Shown one piece after another: positions 11,083-21,437 of a stretch of 64,000 bases of DNA. Positions within the stretch are counted from its first letter, which is position 1. Each line of letters starts with the position of its first letter. Made by a program: the position numbers and the translations under genes. The notes beneath the pieces are model-generated. The model had not been told where the DNA came from. It did not search any database and saw nothing but the letters and a program-made list of their open reading frames with translations. The stretch lies in the NCBI RefSeq assembly GCF_000372725.1, contig NW_005197198.1, positions 356,386 to 420,385 of the forward strand, read 5' to 3'. This DNA comes from Emiliania huxleyi CCMP1516 (taxonomy: Eukaryota > Haptophyta > Isochrysidales > Noelaerhabdaceae).

Positions 11083-14000
11083 CTATGTCTTCCCGGCGGC
11101 CGCCAGCGGGGGCGAGGCCGCCGGCGGGGGCGACGTGCCCGACGCGAGGAGCAGGAAGATCTGCTCCAGAGAGCACTGTGTGACCGAGCACTCGCTGACG
11201 GCGAAAGCCTCGCAAGCCTCGGCTAGGTGTCCAAACAGCAGTGAGAGTGGCTCACCGCGCTGCGGCACCGTCAGCGTCAGCCGAGGAGGCTCCGCCTCGT
11301 CGAGCCGCGCGCCGCACGTGAGCCAGAGGCGGTCGAGCAGCGCGGCCTGCTGCTGCGCCTGCTCGGAGTGCAGCCGCAGCTCCAGCTTCAGGCCGCAGCT
11401 CGAGCCGAAGCGCGACTTGAGCGCCTGGATCGGCCCGATGCAGCGCAGCTTACCGCCGACCATGACCCCGATGCGGCCGCACAGCGCCTCGCATTCCTCC
11501 ATCGAGTGCGAGGTGAGCACGGTGCAGCACTCGAGGGTGCGCCGCTTGATGGCCGCCCAGAGGAAGCGCTTCGAGGCGGCGTCCATCCCCGACGACGGCT
11601 CGTCGAGCAGCACGAGGGACGGCGCGCCCACGAGCGCGATGCCTAGTCTCGGGTGATCTCGGGTGATCTCGCGGAATCTCGGCAACCCAGGCGCAGGCGC
11701 GAGCGCGACGCCGACGCAGAGCTTGCGCTTGTTGCCGCCGGACAGCTGGCCGGCGGGCTTGTCGCTGAACCTCGCGAGGTCGAGGTCGAGGAGGAGCGAC
11801 TCCACCGTGGCCTCGATCGCGGCGGGCGGCACCCTCTTGATGCGCGCGTACAGGCGCAGCGTCTCGCGCGCCGTCAGCAGCGCCAGCAGCGCGTCGTGCT
11901 GCGGGCAGTAGCCGAGCTGGCGTCGGATCTGCGGCTGCTCGTGGCGCGAGGAGAGCCCGTGGAGGAGCGCGTCGCCCGAGGTGGGCGCGGTGGCGCCCGT
12001 CAGCATCGCAAAGGTGGTCGACTTGCCCGCGCCGTTGGTGCCGAGGAAGCCAAAGCACTCGCCGCGCTCCACGCGCAGGCAGAGGTCAGCGACCGCGACC
12101 TTGCCGCCGCCGCAGAGGTTGCCGTAGACCTTGCGCAAGCGGCGCACCGCGAGCGGCGCCTCCTCCTCGGGGGGATCGCGCGCGCAGTGGACGCCGCGCG
12201 AGGCGAGGCGCTCGGCGGTGGCGGGGTCCGCCGCGGAGGCGCCCCTCTCCACGAGCCGCCTCTCGCGCCGCACCGTCTCGTCCTCGTCCTCGTCCTCGTC
12301 CTCCGCCGCAGAGGCGCCGCCGGCGGCGAGCCGACCGGGCAGCGACGGGCGGCACCCCGCGAGCCACGGCAGCGCCTCGCCGAGCGCCTCGAGGAGGAGG
12401 GCGAGCGCGGCGAACGCGACGCCCTCGCCGAAGAGCAGGGCCATCGGCCTGCCGAGCGTCTCCCAGTCGAAGAGGGAGCTGCGCGCGGCGACGCCAAAGG
12501 TGGAGAGCAGGTCGCGGGTGGCGAGGTCGAGGAGCGCCTTGCCGAGCGCGTAGGCGGGGAAGAGGTTGTACAGCGGGCGGAGGCGCGCGTTCGTGCCGGA
12601 GGCGGCGCCGGCCACGCTCGCGAGGATGAAGTCGCCGACGAGCAAGCCAAAGCCGGAGAGGAGGTGGAAGGTGGTCATGCCGATCAGCGCGCGCGACGGC
12701 GAGCGGAAGAGGAAGGAGGCGCACGAGGCGAGAGGCAGCGCCGCCCAGCCGAAGAGGAGGAGGACCGTCGTCGTCGCGAGGGTCGCCTCGCGCGAGCCGG
12801 TGAACTCCTCCCTCTTCACCACGAGGAAGGCGGCCAGTGTGCAGCCGACCACCAGCAGGTAGGTGAGCAGGTCCCAAGACCAGGAGGCGAGCCAGTAGAC
12901 CGTCCCCGACGCGCCCGCCACCCGCTGCAGCTGCTTGGCGCCGGACTCGCGCTCGGCGACGAGCGGGGAGACGAAGGCGGCGCCGACGAAGGCGAAGGGG
13001 ATCATGATCATGATGGCGATGAAAAGCGACGCAAAGGCGGACAGCGCGTGCTGCGTCGAGTCGGTGTCGGGCAGTGGTTGCACCGAGGCGGAGAGGTGGC
13101 CGGCGCCGCCAGTGCGGTTGGCGTAGAGGCGCGCGTAGAGGGCGTGCACGAGCGCCGGCAGCGCGTGGGTGGAGGTTGCGTTGAAGGCGAGCGTCACAAC
13201 CTGGCGTCGCCGCAGCCCCGAGCTCCACAGCACGGCTGCGTCGCTCGCGGCTACCGCAACTGGGCGGCGGGTGTCCGGGTGCTGGGCGAGATACGCAGAG
13301 AGGTTCTGCGCCGCGGCTGGGAAGCCCACGTCGCAGGCGGGCTTCTCTCCGCCCACAGACCAGCCCTGCTTCTCCCAGCCCTCGACCAGGGCGCTGGTTG
13401 CGGGGGTGTCGGCGGCGAGCGCGCCCGGACCGACTCCGTCCGAGAAGATGTCCCGGGGCTGGTCCAGGCGCAAGCGGGGCTGGTCCGAGTGGATGGCGGC
13501 GGAGAGGAGGAGGAGGGCGAGTAGGACGAGGGCGACGGGGAAGAGAAGCATGCATCCGCTCGTGCACGGCGAGCGCTGCGCCGTCAGCCGCCGCTTCGCC
13601 AGCAGGCCGACGTACTGCCCGTACGCGGCGGAGCAGCTCGGGAGGCAGCCGCCGCGCCCTCCGTCGGGCGGGCGCAGCGGGGCGGGCAGGAGCGGGGCCG
13701 GATGCGACTCGGACGAGCGGCATCCCCCGAGCCGCAAGTGCGACCCGGCCTCCTCGGGCGACTCGGGCGACGGAGGAGGAGAGGCGGCGCCGCTGCCGCC
13801 GCCGAGGGACGACAGCTGCACTCCTCCGCTGCCGCCCACTGCCGGCCTAGCGAATGCGCCGCCGCCCGCGGCCCCGCCGCCACCACTGCCGCCGCCACCA
13901 CTGCCGCCGCCACCACTGCCGCCGCCACCACTGCCGCCGCCACCACTGCCGCCGCCACCACTGCCGCCGCCACCACTGCCGCCCGGGCCCGCCGCCGCGC

Positions 14001-17000
14001 GGGTGAGGACGTGCTGCCTCCTCTGCCGCCTCCCCTCCAGCCCCTCCAGCCGAGCGATCGCGTCTGCGTTGATCTGGAGAAAGACATCCTCGAGCCTGGT
14101 GCAGCCGACCCCAAAGCCAGAGAGGCCAAGGGCCGAGAGCCGCGGCTCGAGCGCCGCGAGGAGCGCGTGCAGCGCGCGGAGCCGCGCCGCCGCGCCGAGC
14201 GCCTTGCCCGGCAGCAGGACCTCAAGCTCGAGAGGCGAGTCTGAGAGGAGCGCCTGCAGGAGAGGGCACAGGGACGGGGTCTGGGAAGGTCCGTGTATGG
14301 ACGGGCCATGAGCGGCGAGGAGGAGGGCAGCTGCCGCGTCAGCGAGGTGCGACCGGGCGAGCTCGAGCACCGCCTCCGCCGAGCAGGCCTGCAGAGGACA
14401 GGCGGGAGTGACAAGGGGAGAGAAGGGGGGGCGTGGCACGCCTCGGCTGAGCGAGGCCGGCTCGGCCGCGGGCGGGGTCTTGCTCGCGGTGAGGCGGAAC
14501 CCAACCCCGAAGTGCTCCTTGAGGAAGAGCGGCGAACCTGTCCGCAGCAGGAGGAGCGCGTGACCGCTCCCGGTGCACCGTGGCGAGACTCGGCCAGGGG
14601 CGAGGGCGGGCCGGCGCAGCGCAGGCAGCCATCCGCCATGATCGCGATCCGGTCGGCGAGAAGCTCCGCCTGAGAGGAGGTGTCCAGGAGGTGTCTTGGA
14701 GGGTGTCTGGGAGGTGTCTTGGAGGGTGTCTGGGAGGTGTCTTGGGAGGGTGTCCAGGAGGTGTCTTGGAGGGTGTCTGGGAGGTGTCTTGGGAGGGTGT
14801 CGAGGAGGTGTCTTGGGAGGGTGTCTGTGTGGGAGGTGTCTTGGGAGGGTGTCACGGGGGTGTCACGGGGGTGTCGCGGAGGTGACTTAAGAGAGCAGCT
14901 CCGCCTCGTCGAGGAAGTGCGTCGTCAGCACGACCGTCCGGCCGCGCCTCACCTCGCGCAGCAGCGCCCAGATGGCGCGGCGAGAGTGCGGGTCCATGCC
15001 CGAGGTCGGCTCGTCGAGGAAGAGGGTGCGCGCGCCGCCTGCCGGATGGCGGGGTCCTGATGAGTGGATGGCTGGCTGCGGGGGGCCGAGGACACGAGGT
15101 GTGTGTGTGCGGAGCCGCCCACAAGCGACACCGCGAGGCAGAGCTTGCGCTTCTGGCCGCCTGTTCACAGCGTGTGCGCCGTGAAGAGGCGCTGTTCACA
15201 TGAGAGGCAGAGCTCGCGCCTCTGCCCCCCCGCCCGAGAGTCGCGAGGGTAATCTCGGGTAATCTCGGGTAATCTCGCCCGAGAGTCGCGAGGCGAGGGT
15301 GCTCGCTTTGTCCGCGAGGCCCACCTGACGAGGAAAGACTCCATCCATTCACAGCTACGGAGTAGCAACTCTTCCTCGCCTTGGCCGCGAGGCTCGCCCG
15401 AGCCAGGAGCGAGTCAACTGCAGCGCGCCCGCCGCCACCCCCGCTGCGCAGGGCCGTGAAGAGCTCGAGATGCTCTCGGGCGGTCAGGAGGTCGTACAGC
15501 ACGTTGTCCTGCGGGCACACGCCGAGCGCGCCCCGGATGGCCTCCATCTCGCTCCGGATGGACAGGCCGCCGATCGTCGCGTCGCCCGCCTGCAGCATGA
15601 GCACGCCGAAGCATGAGCACGCACAGGCTCCCCGCGGCACGAGCACGGCGGCAGAGAGAGCGACGCGCGCGCCTCCTTCTTGAGGGGCTAGTCGGGACAC
15701 ACGGGCTGTCAGGAGGGGCAGACTGCGCCGCCCTCCCTGGCGGAGGCGCCGGCGGAGGCGCGCGATTCCGCGACTCTCCGTGTTGGGCACCAAAGTCCCG
15801 GAGCCGAGTGACACTGGCGTCTCCAGCAGCTAAGGGGCCTGTGCGTCCGGCTCGACCAAGCCAGTCAGCATCGAGATCGTGGTCGTCTTGCCCGCCCCGT
15901 TAGCGCCGAGCAGCGCGGTGATCTCGCCGCCCCGCATCTCGAGGTCCAGCCCCGCCACAGCCACACCGCGCGGGTAAACCTTGCGCAGCCCGCGCACGCA
16001 CACGCCGCCGCTCCCGCCCTCCCACGCCCCTCCCCCCTCCCCGCTCGACGCGCCGCCAGCCTCCGCGCCGCCGCCGTCCAAGAGCGGCTCGACCACCAGC
16101 GGCGGCGGCGGGGCAGCCTCGGCCCGCTGCGGCGCGTCGGGCGGCGCGAGGGCGACGCGCGATGCGCGGCGTGGCGTCGGGCGCGAGCAGAGGGAGCGGA
16201 GGGCGGTGGCGAGGCGCACGGGCAGCTGCGACAGGGATCGGCCGGCGCGGTCGAGGTACCAGCCGGCAGCGGCGTAGAGGGCGGCGTCGAGGAGGAGGAT
16301 CGCCAGCGTCGCGGCGAGGGGGAAGTCGCCCTCCCACACGGTGGACCAGGTCACGCCGCGCTGGACCCCTTCCTGCTGCGCCAGCTGGGACGCGCCTACA
16401 TGTAGGACGGGCCCCGACCAGGGCTGCGTCGATGGGGCGAACGTGTGCTCCTCTCGGACTTGCGCCGGCGGCGAGGCGCCGAGGTAGAAGGCCATCGCGG
16501 GCAGTAGCGAGGCGAGCGCCTTTGCGAAAGGGCGGGGGGAGGGGGGGGGGGAGGGGGAGTGGACCGCCGCCTCCCTCGCGTAATCTCGGGGAAATCTCGC
16601 TTCACCTCGCCTTTGCACGGACCGCGCCCCCCCCCCTCCATCTCGGGTAATCTCGGGGCAATCTCGGGTGGGGCCTCAATCTCGTGTGGGGCCTCGCCTT
16701 TGCACGGACCGCGCCCTCGAGGAGGGAGCCGTCGCGCTCGAACAGGTTGAAGAGCTGCGAGGTGAGGAAGAAAGCGAGCGGGCCGACCAGCGCCGCGAGG
16801 CGCGCACTCGAAAAGAAGGGGGCGAGCGCGAACGCGAAGCACAGCGAGGCGAGCGCGAAGAGCACGAACCTTACAAGAGAGGGGCGCGCGTCGGGCGCGG
16901 CTCTTGCAAGCGCACCGAGGCGAGCGCGAGGAGCGCGGACAAGGCTCGGACGAGGGACGGCTCGGAGTGCGCAAAGCACGAGGGCGCGATCAGAGAGGAG

Positions 17001-17323
17001 GAGAGCAGCGCCACGAGCAGGAAGGCCGCGCCGTGCGAGAGCAGCAAGGAGGCGAAGTAGGCGCCGCGGCCGGCGCCGCCGATCAGCAGCGCCTCCCTCA
17101 GCTTCGACTCCTTCTCGGCGACCAGGGCGCGCAGCACGGCCGCCACCGGCAGCAGCAGCGAGAAGAGGACGAGCAGGCCGACGAGCGGGCCAGCAAGGTC
17201 GAAGAAGGCGGCGTGCGAGGAGGGGGGGACCGGGTACGGCAGCCCGTACGCCACAGGGAGGTCTTCACCGCCGCCTCCGCCGAGGGCCTGCGTCAGCGCC
17301 GCAATCAACGCTTCCGAGTCACT

Positions 17324-17394
<71 letters not shown>

Positions 17395-17869
17395 GACTCG
17401 TGCTAGCCACGCGGCGCAGGATGGCGGAGTCGAGAGCAGTCTGCAGGAAGGTTCGGAGACGGTTCAGAGACGCGCCTCTCTGGTGGCTGAGCAGCGGCAG
17501 AGTCGAGGCGGGCCTGAAGCGAGAGGAAGCCCGAAGAGTAGTACCGCTCGAAGCGGCGGGAGAACCCGCCTACCGACAAGCTTCCGAGACGCCTCGAGGA
17601 GGCCTCGCAGAGGGGAGCAGTGCGCCCAGCTGCAGCGAGAGCGCCTGTTCACAGCAACAGTGTGAAGACGCCTCGCGGAGCAGCGCGCCGCGCTGCAGCG
17701 AGGAGCGGTCGCCCGCGGCGAAGCGGTCGAGCAGCGAGGAGGTCCTCGGAGCGGCCGAACGGTTGAGCCGAAGGACGTACGAGTAGCGGCCCGGCTCGCC
17801 CTCGGGAGGAGGCGGCCGCTCCAAGACCACGGCCGCCTAGCGAACGGCTCCCACACGTCAGAGAGAGAG

Positions 17870-17909
<40 letters not shown>

Positions 17910-18888
17910 GGGCACCTAGCGAGCGGCTCCCACAGGCAACTCAGCCGAAGCTCCGACACGGCCGGGCGCCTCCCGGACGTTGCGGCCGCCCACACTCTCC
18001 CCTGCTGCCGCGCCGCGCCTATTCACACCTCGAGGTGTGAAGAGACGGCCGCCCGCACTCTCCCCTGCTGCTGCGCCGCGCCGAGCAGCGCCCGCTCGTC
18101 GGCGTAGTAGCGCACCTCGGGCAGCCGAAACTGGAGCACCGCCTGGAGGAGGCCGTGCGCACTACCGGCTCCGCCGGGCAGCAGCTTCGCCAGCCCCCCG
18201 CCCGAGCCGCCGAAGAAGCTCTCGGCGCCGTCGAGAGACTTGCGCAGCGATGAGTCGTTGAGGCGTGCGGCCGACGCGGCGAGCGCCTCGAACTGCCTCG
18301 CGCGGAGCAGCATCTGCTGGACGAGCGCCTTGGTCTCGCGATCGTCCGGAGCGACGGCGAGGCGAGACCCGTCGTACGGCGCCACCTTCGCCCTCTGCCC
18401 GAGCCTACGGTCCGCGTTCGGGGTCGCGGGTTGGGTTTGGGACCCGTGAGAAGGCGCCGCCCTCGCCCTCCGGCCGCGAGCCCAGGCAGAGACGACGCAA
18501 AGTGCGCGCACGCAAGCCAGAGGGAGAGGTCGGGGACGGCGCCGGGCACGCCCGCTGGGAGCGCCGCCGCAGCTCCGCCAAGCATGGGCAGACCAGCAGT
18601 CTTGGCCGACAGGAAGCCTTGGAGCACGGCCGGCGGTAGGGCGGTCGCACGGGCTGCCGAGAGGTTGCCAGGCGCAAAGTGCCGCTCTGGATATTCAACC
18701 ACCCGGGAGAAGGCCGCACCCAACGAGCCAAGGGAGCAGAGCGCGAGCGGAACGAGCAGCTCGCAGAGCGTCGCGAGTGGTCTGCGGCATCTGAGCAGCC
18801 GCTCCTTGCGCCAGAGCAGCGCTCGCACCTTGAAGGCGCTCCGGCGAGGTGGCGAGAGCAGGCGAATTGTGTCGTTGTCGCCGCTCAT
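11083..18888 (-). CDS. Full-length ABCA-type ABC transporter, at least 11 exons
   Basis: Start at 18888 ([11 protein letters not shown]), followed by the basic ABCA entry segment and a first membrane helix ([20 protein letters not shown]). The order is two complete halves. TMD1 contains [19 protein letters not shown]1 has Walker [13 protein letters not shown]-loop [14 protein letters not shown], signature [11 protein letters not shown], Walker [13 protein letters not shown] and H-loop [12 protein letters not shown] Gly4Ser-type linker follows, then TMD2. NBD2 has [43 protein letters not shown] and [16 protein letters not shown] proteins move lipids across membranes. Introns placed exactly by domain continuity: 11643-11711, 14670-14904, 15039-15118, 15161-15278, 15325-15397, 15590-15844, 16520-16697, 17441-17513, 17570-17671, 18019-18081; all ten are GC-AG. 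Further introns near 17830-17930 and 18424-18478 are less certain. Confidence 0.9.
13860..13985 (-). repeat. 15-bp VNTR encoding a (Gly4Ser)n linker in the ABCA gene
   Basis: Eight tandem copies of CCACCACTGCCGCCG. On the coding strand they give GGGGS repeats between the end of the first half-transporter and TMD2. In frame and nearly exact, so copy number may vary between strains. Confidence 0.9.
14670..14904 (-). repeat. ABCA intron built of GGTGTCTTGGGA-type minisatellite
   Basis: A 235-nt GC-AG intron. It starts with GCGGAGCTGCTCTC and is followed by an exon starting GCGGAGCTTCTCGC, a direct repeat across the two splice sites. The interior is degenerate AGGTGTCTTGGGAGGGTGTC units. Removal joins DE to [11 protein letters not shown] exactly as expected for ABCA proteins. 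Confidence 0.85.
15161..15199 (-). repeat. Family-A introner-like element in the ABCA signature-motif intron
   Basis: A 39-bp copy with GTGAACAG at both ends (minus strand). Its last base pair is the intron acceptor: the exon resumes at 15160 with GCGGCCAGAAGC (GGQKRK). Confidence 0.85.
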
Positions 18889-19503
18889 CAGTGAGCGAAG
18901 CCGCCGCTGCGGGCCGGTAGGGGCGGCTCGCTCGCTCTCAGCGCGGCGCGGCGAAGCCCTGCTGTGAGGCCGGGCGTCGATAAGGTGTCCCGAGGTTTCG
19001 AGAATCACGCGGGTCTCGCTAACACGCGCGCACCGCCGAGCCTGCGGCGGGCGCGCTGCGGCCGCACGTCTACCTTCGTCATAGTGCCACGACGTGCGGC
19101 CTAGATTTAGCCCACGCGCCTCTGCTCGCAAACACTCACCCATTGAATTGTCACTGCCCGTGAGTGCGAGATAGGGCTAGCAGTAGGCAGCTAGCCTCTG
19201 AGGAGAGCGTCCATAGACACCTCACATGACCCCACACACGGTCTCGTCCGTGCCTCGCCGGCCGGCGAGATTGCTGGAGGTAGAGCAAGACTGCTCTAGC
19301 CTCGCATGTCACTTCCTGTTGTCTGTTGTTTGTTGTGCCCTTGTTTGTTCTTCTGGTGCCTTGGAGTGCTGGGGGGGGCGACAGGGAGGATGTGGCCCTG
19401 AGTTATGTGTACGCCTACTCAGGGTGTGTGGCAGCCAGCTGGCTGTGTGTCTTGTGAGCCTGTTTGTGTCTGTGTGTCGCTCGTGCGTGTCGTCATCATC
19501 TGT

Positions 19504-19813
19504 CTAGCGTCCACCCATACCATCCAAGTCGATCACCAAGTCATCGAGGGGCAGCCTCTCCGGATCGTCCTCATCGCGCTGTTCGTTGGCCACCCACAGC
19601 TCCTGCAGCTCGCGTGATAGCTCCTCAAACTCGGCCTGCAGCGCAAGCGTGGCGCCGCGAGCCTCGCCGCCCACGCCGTTGGCTGCAGCATCCGCGTCGA
19701 GCGCGGCGGGCTCGCTGGAGGTGTCGGCGCTATCTTCGACGAGAGCCGGAGCTGCATACGCTGAGTGACGCTCGTAACCCTTTACATCGAAAAGAAAAAA
19801 GAAAACATCAATA
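19504..19813 (-). CDS. 3' end of an acidic, coiled-coil-like protein
   Basis: One minus frame ending in TAG at 19504-19506 reads ALQAEFEELSRELQELWVAN, then DEDDPERLPLDDLVIDLDG. It is preceded by EDSADTSSEPAALDADAAAN. Composition is natural, and the heptad spacing suggests a short coiled coil. The frame stays open upstream past 19813 through a T-rich stretch (TTTTCTTTTTTCTTTTCGATG), which may be the end of an intron, so the exon start is not fixed. The only Met in this frame is near the end, so it must be a 3' exon. Function unknown. Confidence 0.45.
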
Positions 19814-19841
19814 GCGGCAGAGGGGCCCCCGGAGGGATGCT

Positions 19842-20446
19842 CAACCGCTCCACGCCACGCCGCTTGCGGCGGTCCTATTCCCAGCTCCGCTGAGGGCCCC
19901 GGTTTCTTTCTTTGAGAGCGCCTTCGTTGTTAATAGTACAAACCCAATGGTCCTCTGCGAGCGGTCCGTCGTTGCGGTCGCACACACGCACACGCCACGC
20001 CGCACCGCGCGCCCGCCCACCGCCCCGCCCAGGCGGGAAAGAGATGAGGAGACGGGACAGCAAAGGAGGAAGCCCAAACACGTATGGGAGGGTTCAGTAA
20101 TGCGCCACGCTGCCCGGCGTCTCTCACTTTCCGGGACAGCCCCGCCCTTGTGAGGCAGGAAAGTGACGGCTACCCCGTACGCCCTGCGGCCTGCTACTCC
20201 GACGCCGACCGCCCGTTCTCCCCTCCTCGTTCCCGCCTCGAATTCTCCGGACCCCGACAAGCCGCCCGACGTTGGGCCCCTGCCCCGCACGCTCCCGCCC
20301 CTCTGCCCCTCACACACACCCAGGCCCGACATGCACATACAAGACAAACCCGGCGTCCTGCTCTCAAAAGAAAAAGATTTTCACAAAAAAGAAAACATCG
20401 AGCGTTACCGGTTGGGCTGCCTCTCCGCCGGCCCCAGTCCTGGGGC
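19842..20446. other. Likely 5' regions of divergent genes
   Basis: No clear exon. It contains A-rich leader-like tracts at 19786-19816 and 20370-20400 that share the word AAGAAAACATC, the second just 5' of the gene at 20447. Confidence 0.35.
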
Positions 20447-20746
20447 ATGTGGCCGTTCGCGGAGCAGGAGGAGGCGGACTCGAATACGAGAGCGGTCGCA
20501 CTGGCCGCCATCGCGCTTGGTCTGGCCATCTCCTCTTTCCTCTATCTGTGCCAGCGGCAACCCGCCACGGCCTCCCCAACGAAGCCATCGCAGCCTTCGC
20601 AAACTGCACCAACTCGAAGCCGCAGCCCAGCGCGTTCCAAGCTCAGCAAGGCTGGGGCGGCGACTCCTCGCGCTCTCAAAGGGCTGGAGATAGACATGGC
20701 GATGCCTGCTTCGGGCGGGTCCAGAACGCGTCGCCGCGCTGCATGA
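20447..20746 (+). CDS. Small single-pass membrane protein (99 aa)
   Basis: The frame from ATG at 20447 reads MWPFAEQEEADSNTRAVALA. A hydrophobic helix (AVALAAIALGLAISSFLYLC) follows at about residues 16-35, then a Ser/Thr/Pro/Lys-r-rich basic tail to TGA at 20744-20746. An acidic N-terminus before and a basic tail after the helix fit a tail facing the cytosol. No family is recognised. An A-rich leader ends about 45 bases upstream. Confidence 0.6.
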   Translation: MWPFAEQEEADSNTRAVALAAIALGLAISSFLYLCQRQPATASPTKPSQPSQTAPTRSRSPARSKLSKAGAATPRALKGLEIDMAMPASGGSRTRRRAA

Positions 20747-21437
20747 CCGCTGGGCTGACACCAGGCGCGTGCGTGCAAATTGAAGCGACCTGAGGCGACT
20801 CGGAAGATGGCCACTCGGCGTCGCCGCACACTTGCAAGCGAGGAGGGCGGCTGTTTATTGACCATTCAACTAAGTAATTCTGTATTGCCGCTATATTATT
20901 GAGTGCGCCACGCGCTGACGATTGAGCACGCCCTGGCGCGTCGGTCGTCGTTCGCGCGGAGGACCCGAGGAGCACCCGCCTCTGCAGGCAGGGTAGTAGC
21001 TGCGCGCACTGCGCGCCGTTTTAGTTTTGTGCCGATTCGGGTCGGTGCGTCGGTCCTCGGTGCTTTATTTGCGATGTGTGTCTTGTGCACGCGTGCCGCG
21101 GCGTGGAGTGTGCACTGTGTGCTGTGTGAAGCCCCTCGCCTGAGTGTGCTGCGCATGCGCCCCCCCCCCCCCCCCTCCACATGTTTTTATTGTAGTCGTT
21201 ACTCTATTACTGACCCCTGTGCCCTGAGGTCCACGCATGGTAGTACAGCTTACACGCAGCACAGAGAGTGCACACTGGACTGGTTGTTACACACAACACG
21301 GGTCACGGCTCACCGCCTCACCCCACACCGGTCACCGGACCCACACTCGGTGACTCGCCACTGCGCACTGTGGGACAGCGAGGGACAAGCGCGACACGGA
21401 TCACGGCGGAGCGCGCGGGTTGTTGACAGGTGACACA
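20747..21437. other. Intergenic stretch
   Basis: No gene seen. It includes a 16-base C run at about 21160-21176 and TG/AC-rich sequence. It lies between the 3' end of the small membrane protein gene and the 3' end of the kelch gene. Confidence 0.35.

Noticed and set aside
17866..17908. GA/CT repeat as a separate regulatory GAGA site
   Set aside because: It sits between duplicated TGTGGGAGCCG-CTCGCTAG copies in the ABCA gene and is better explained as intron filling, although the exact junction is not fixed.
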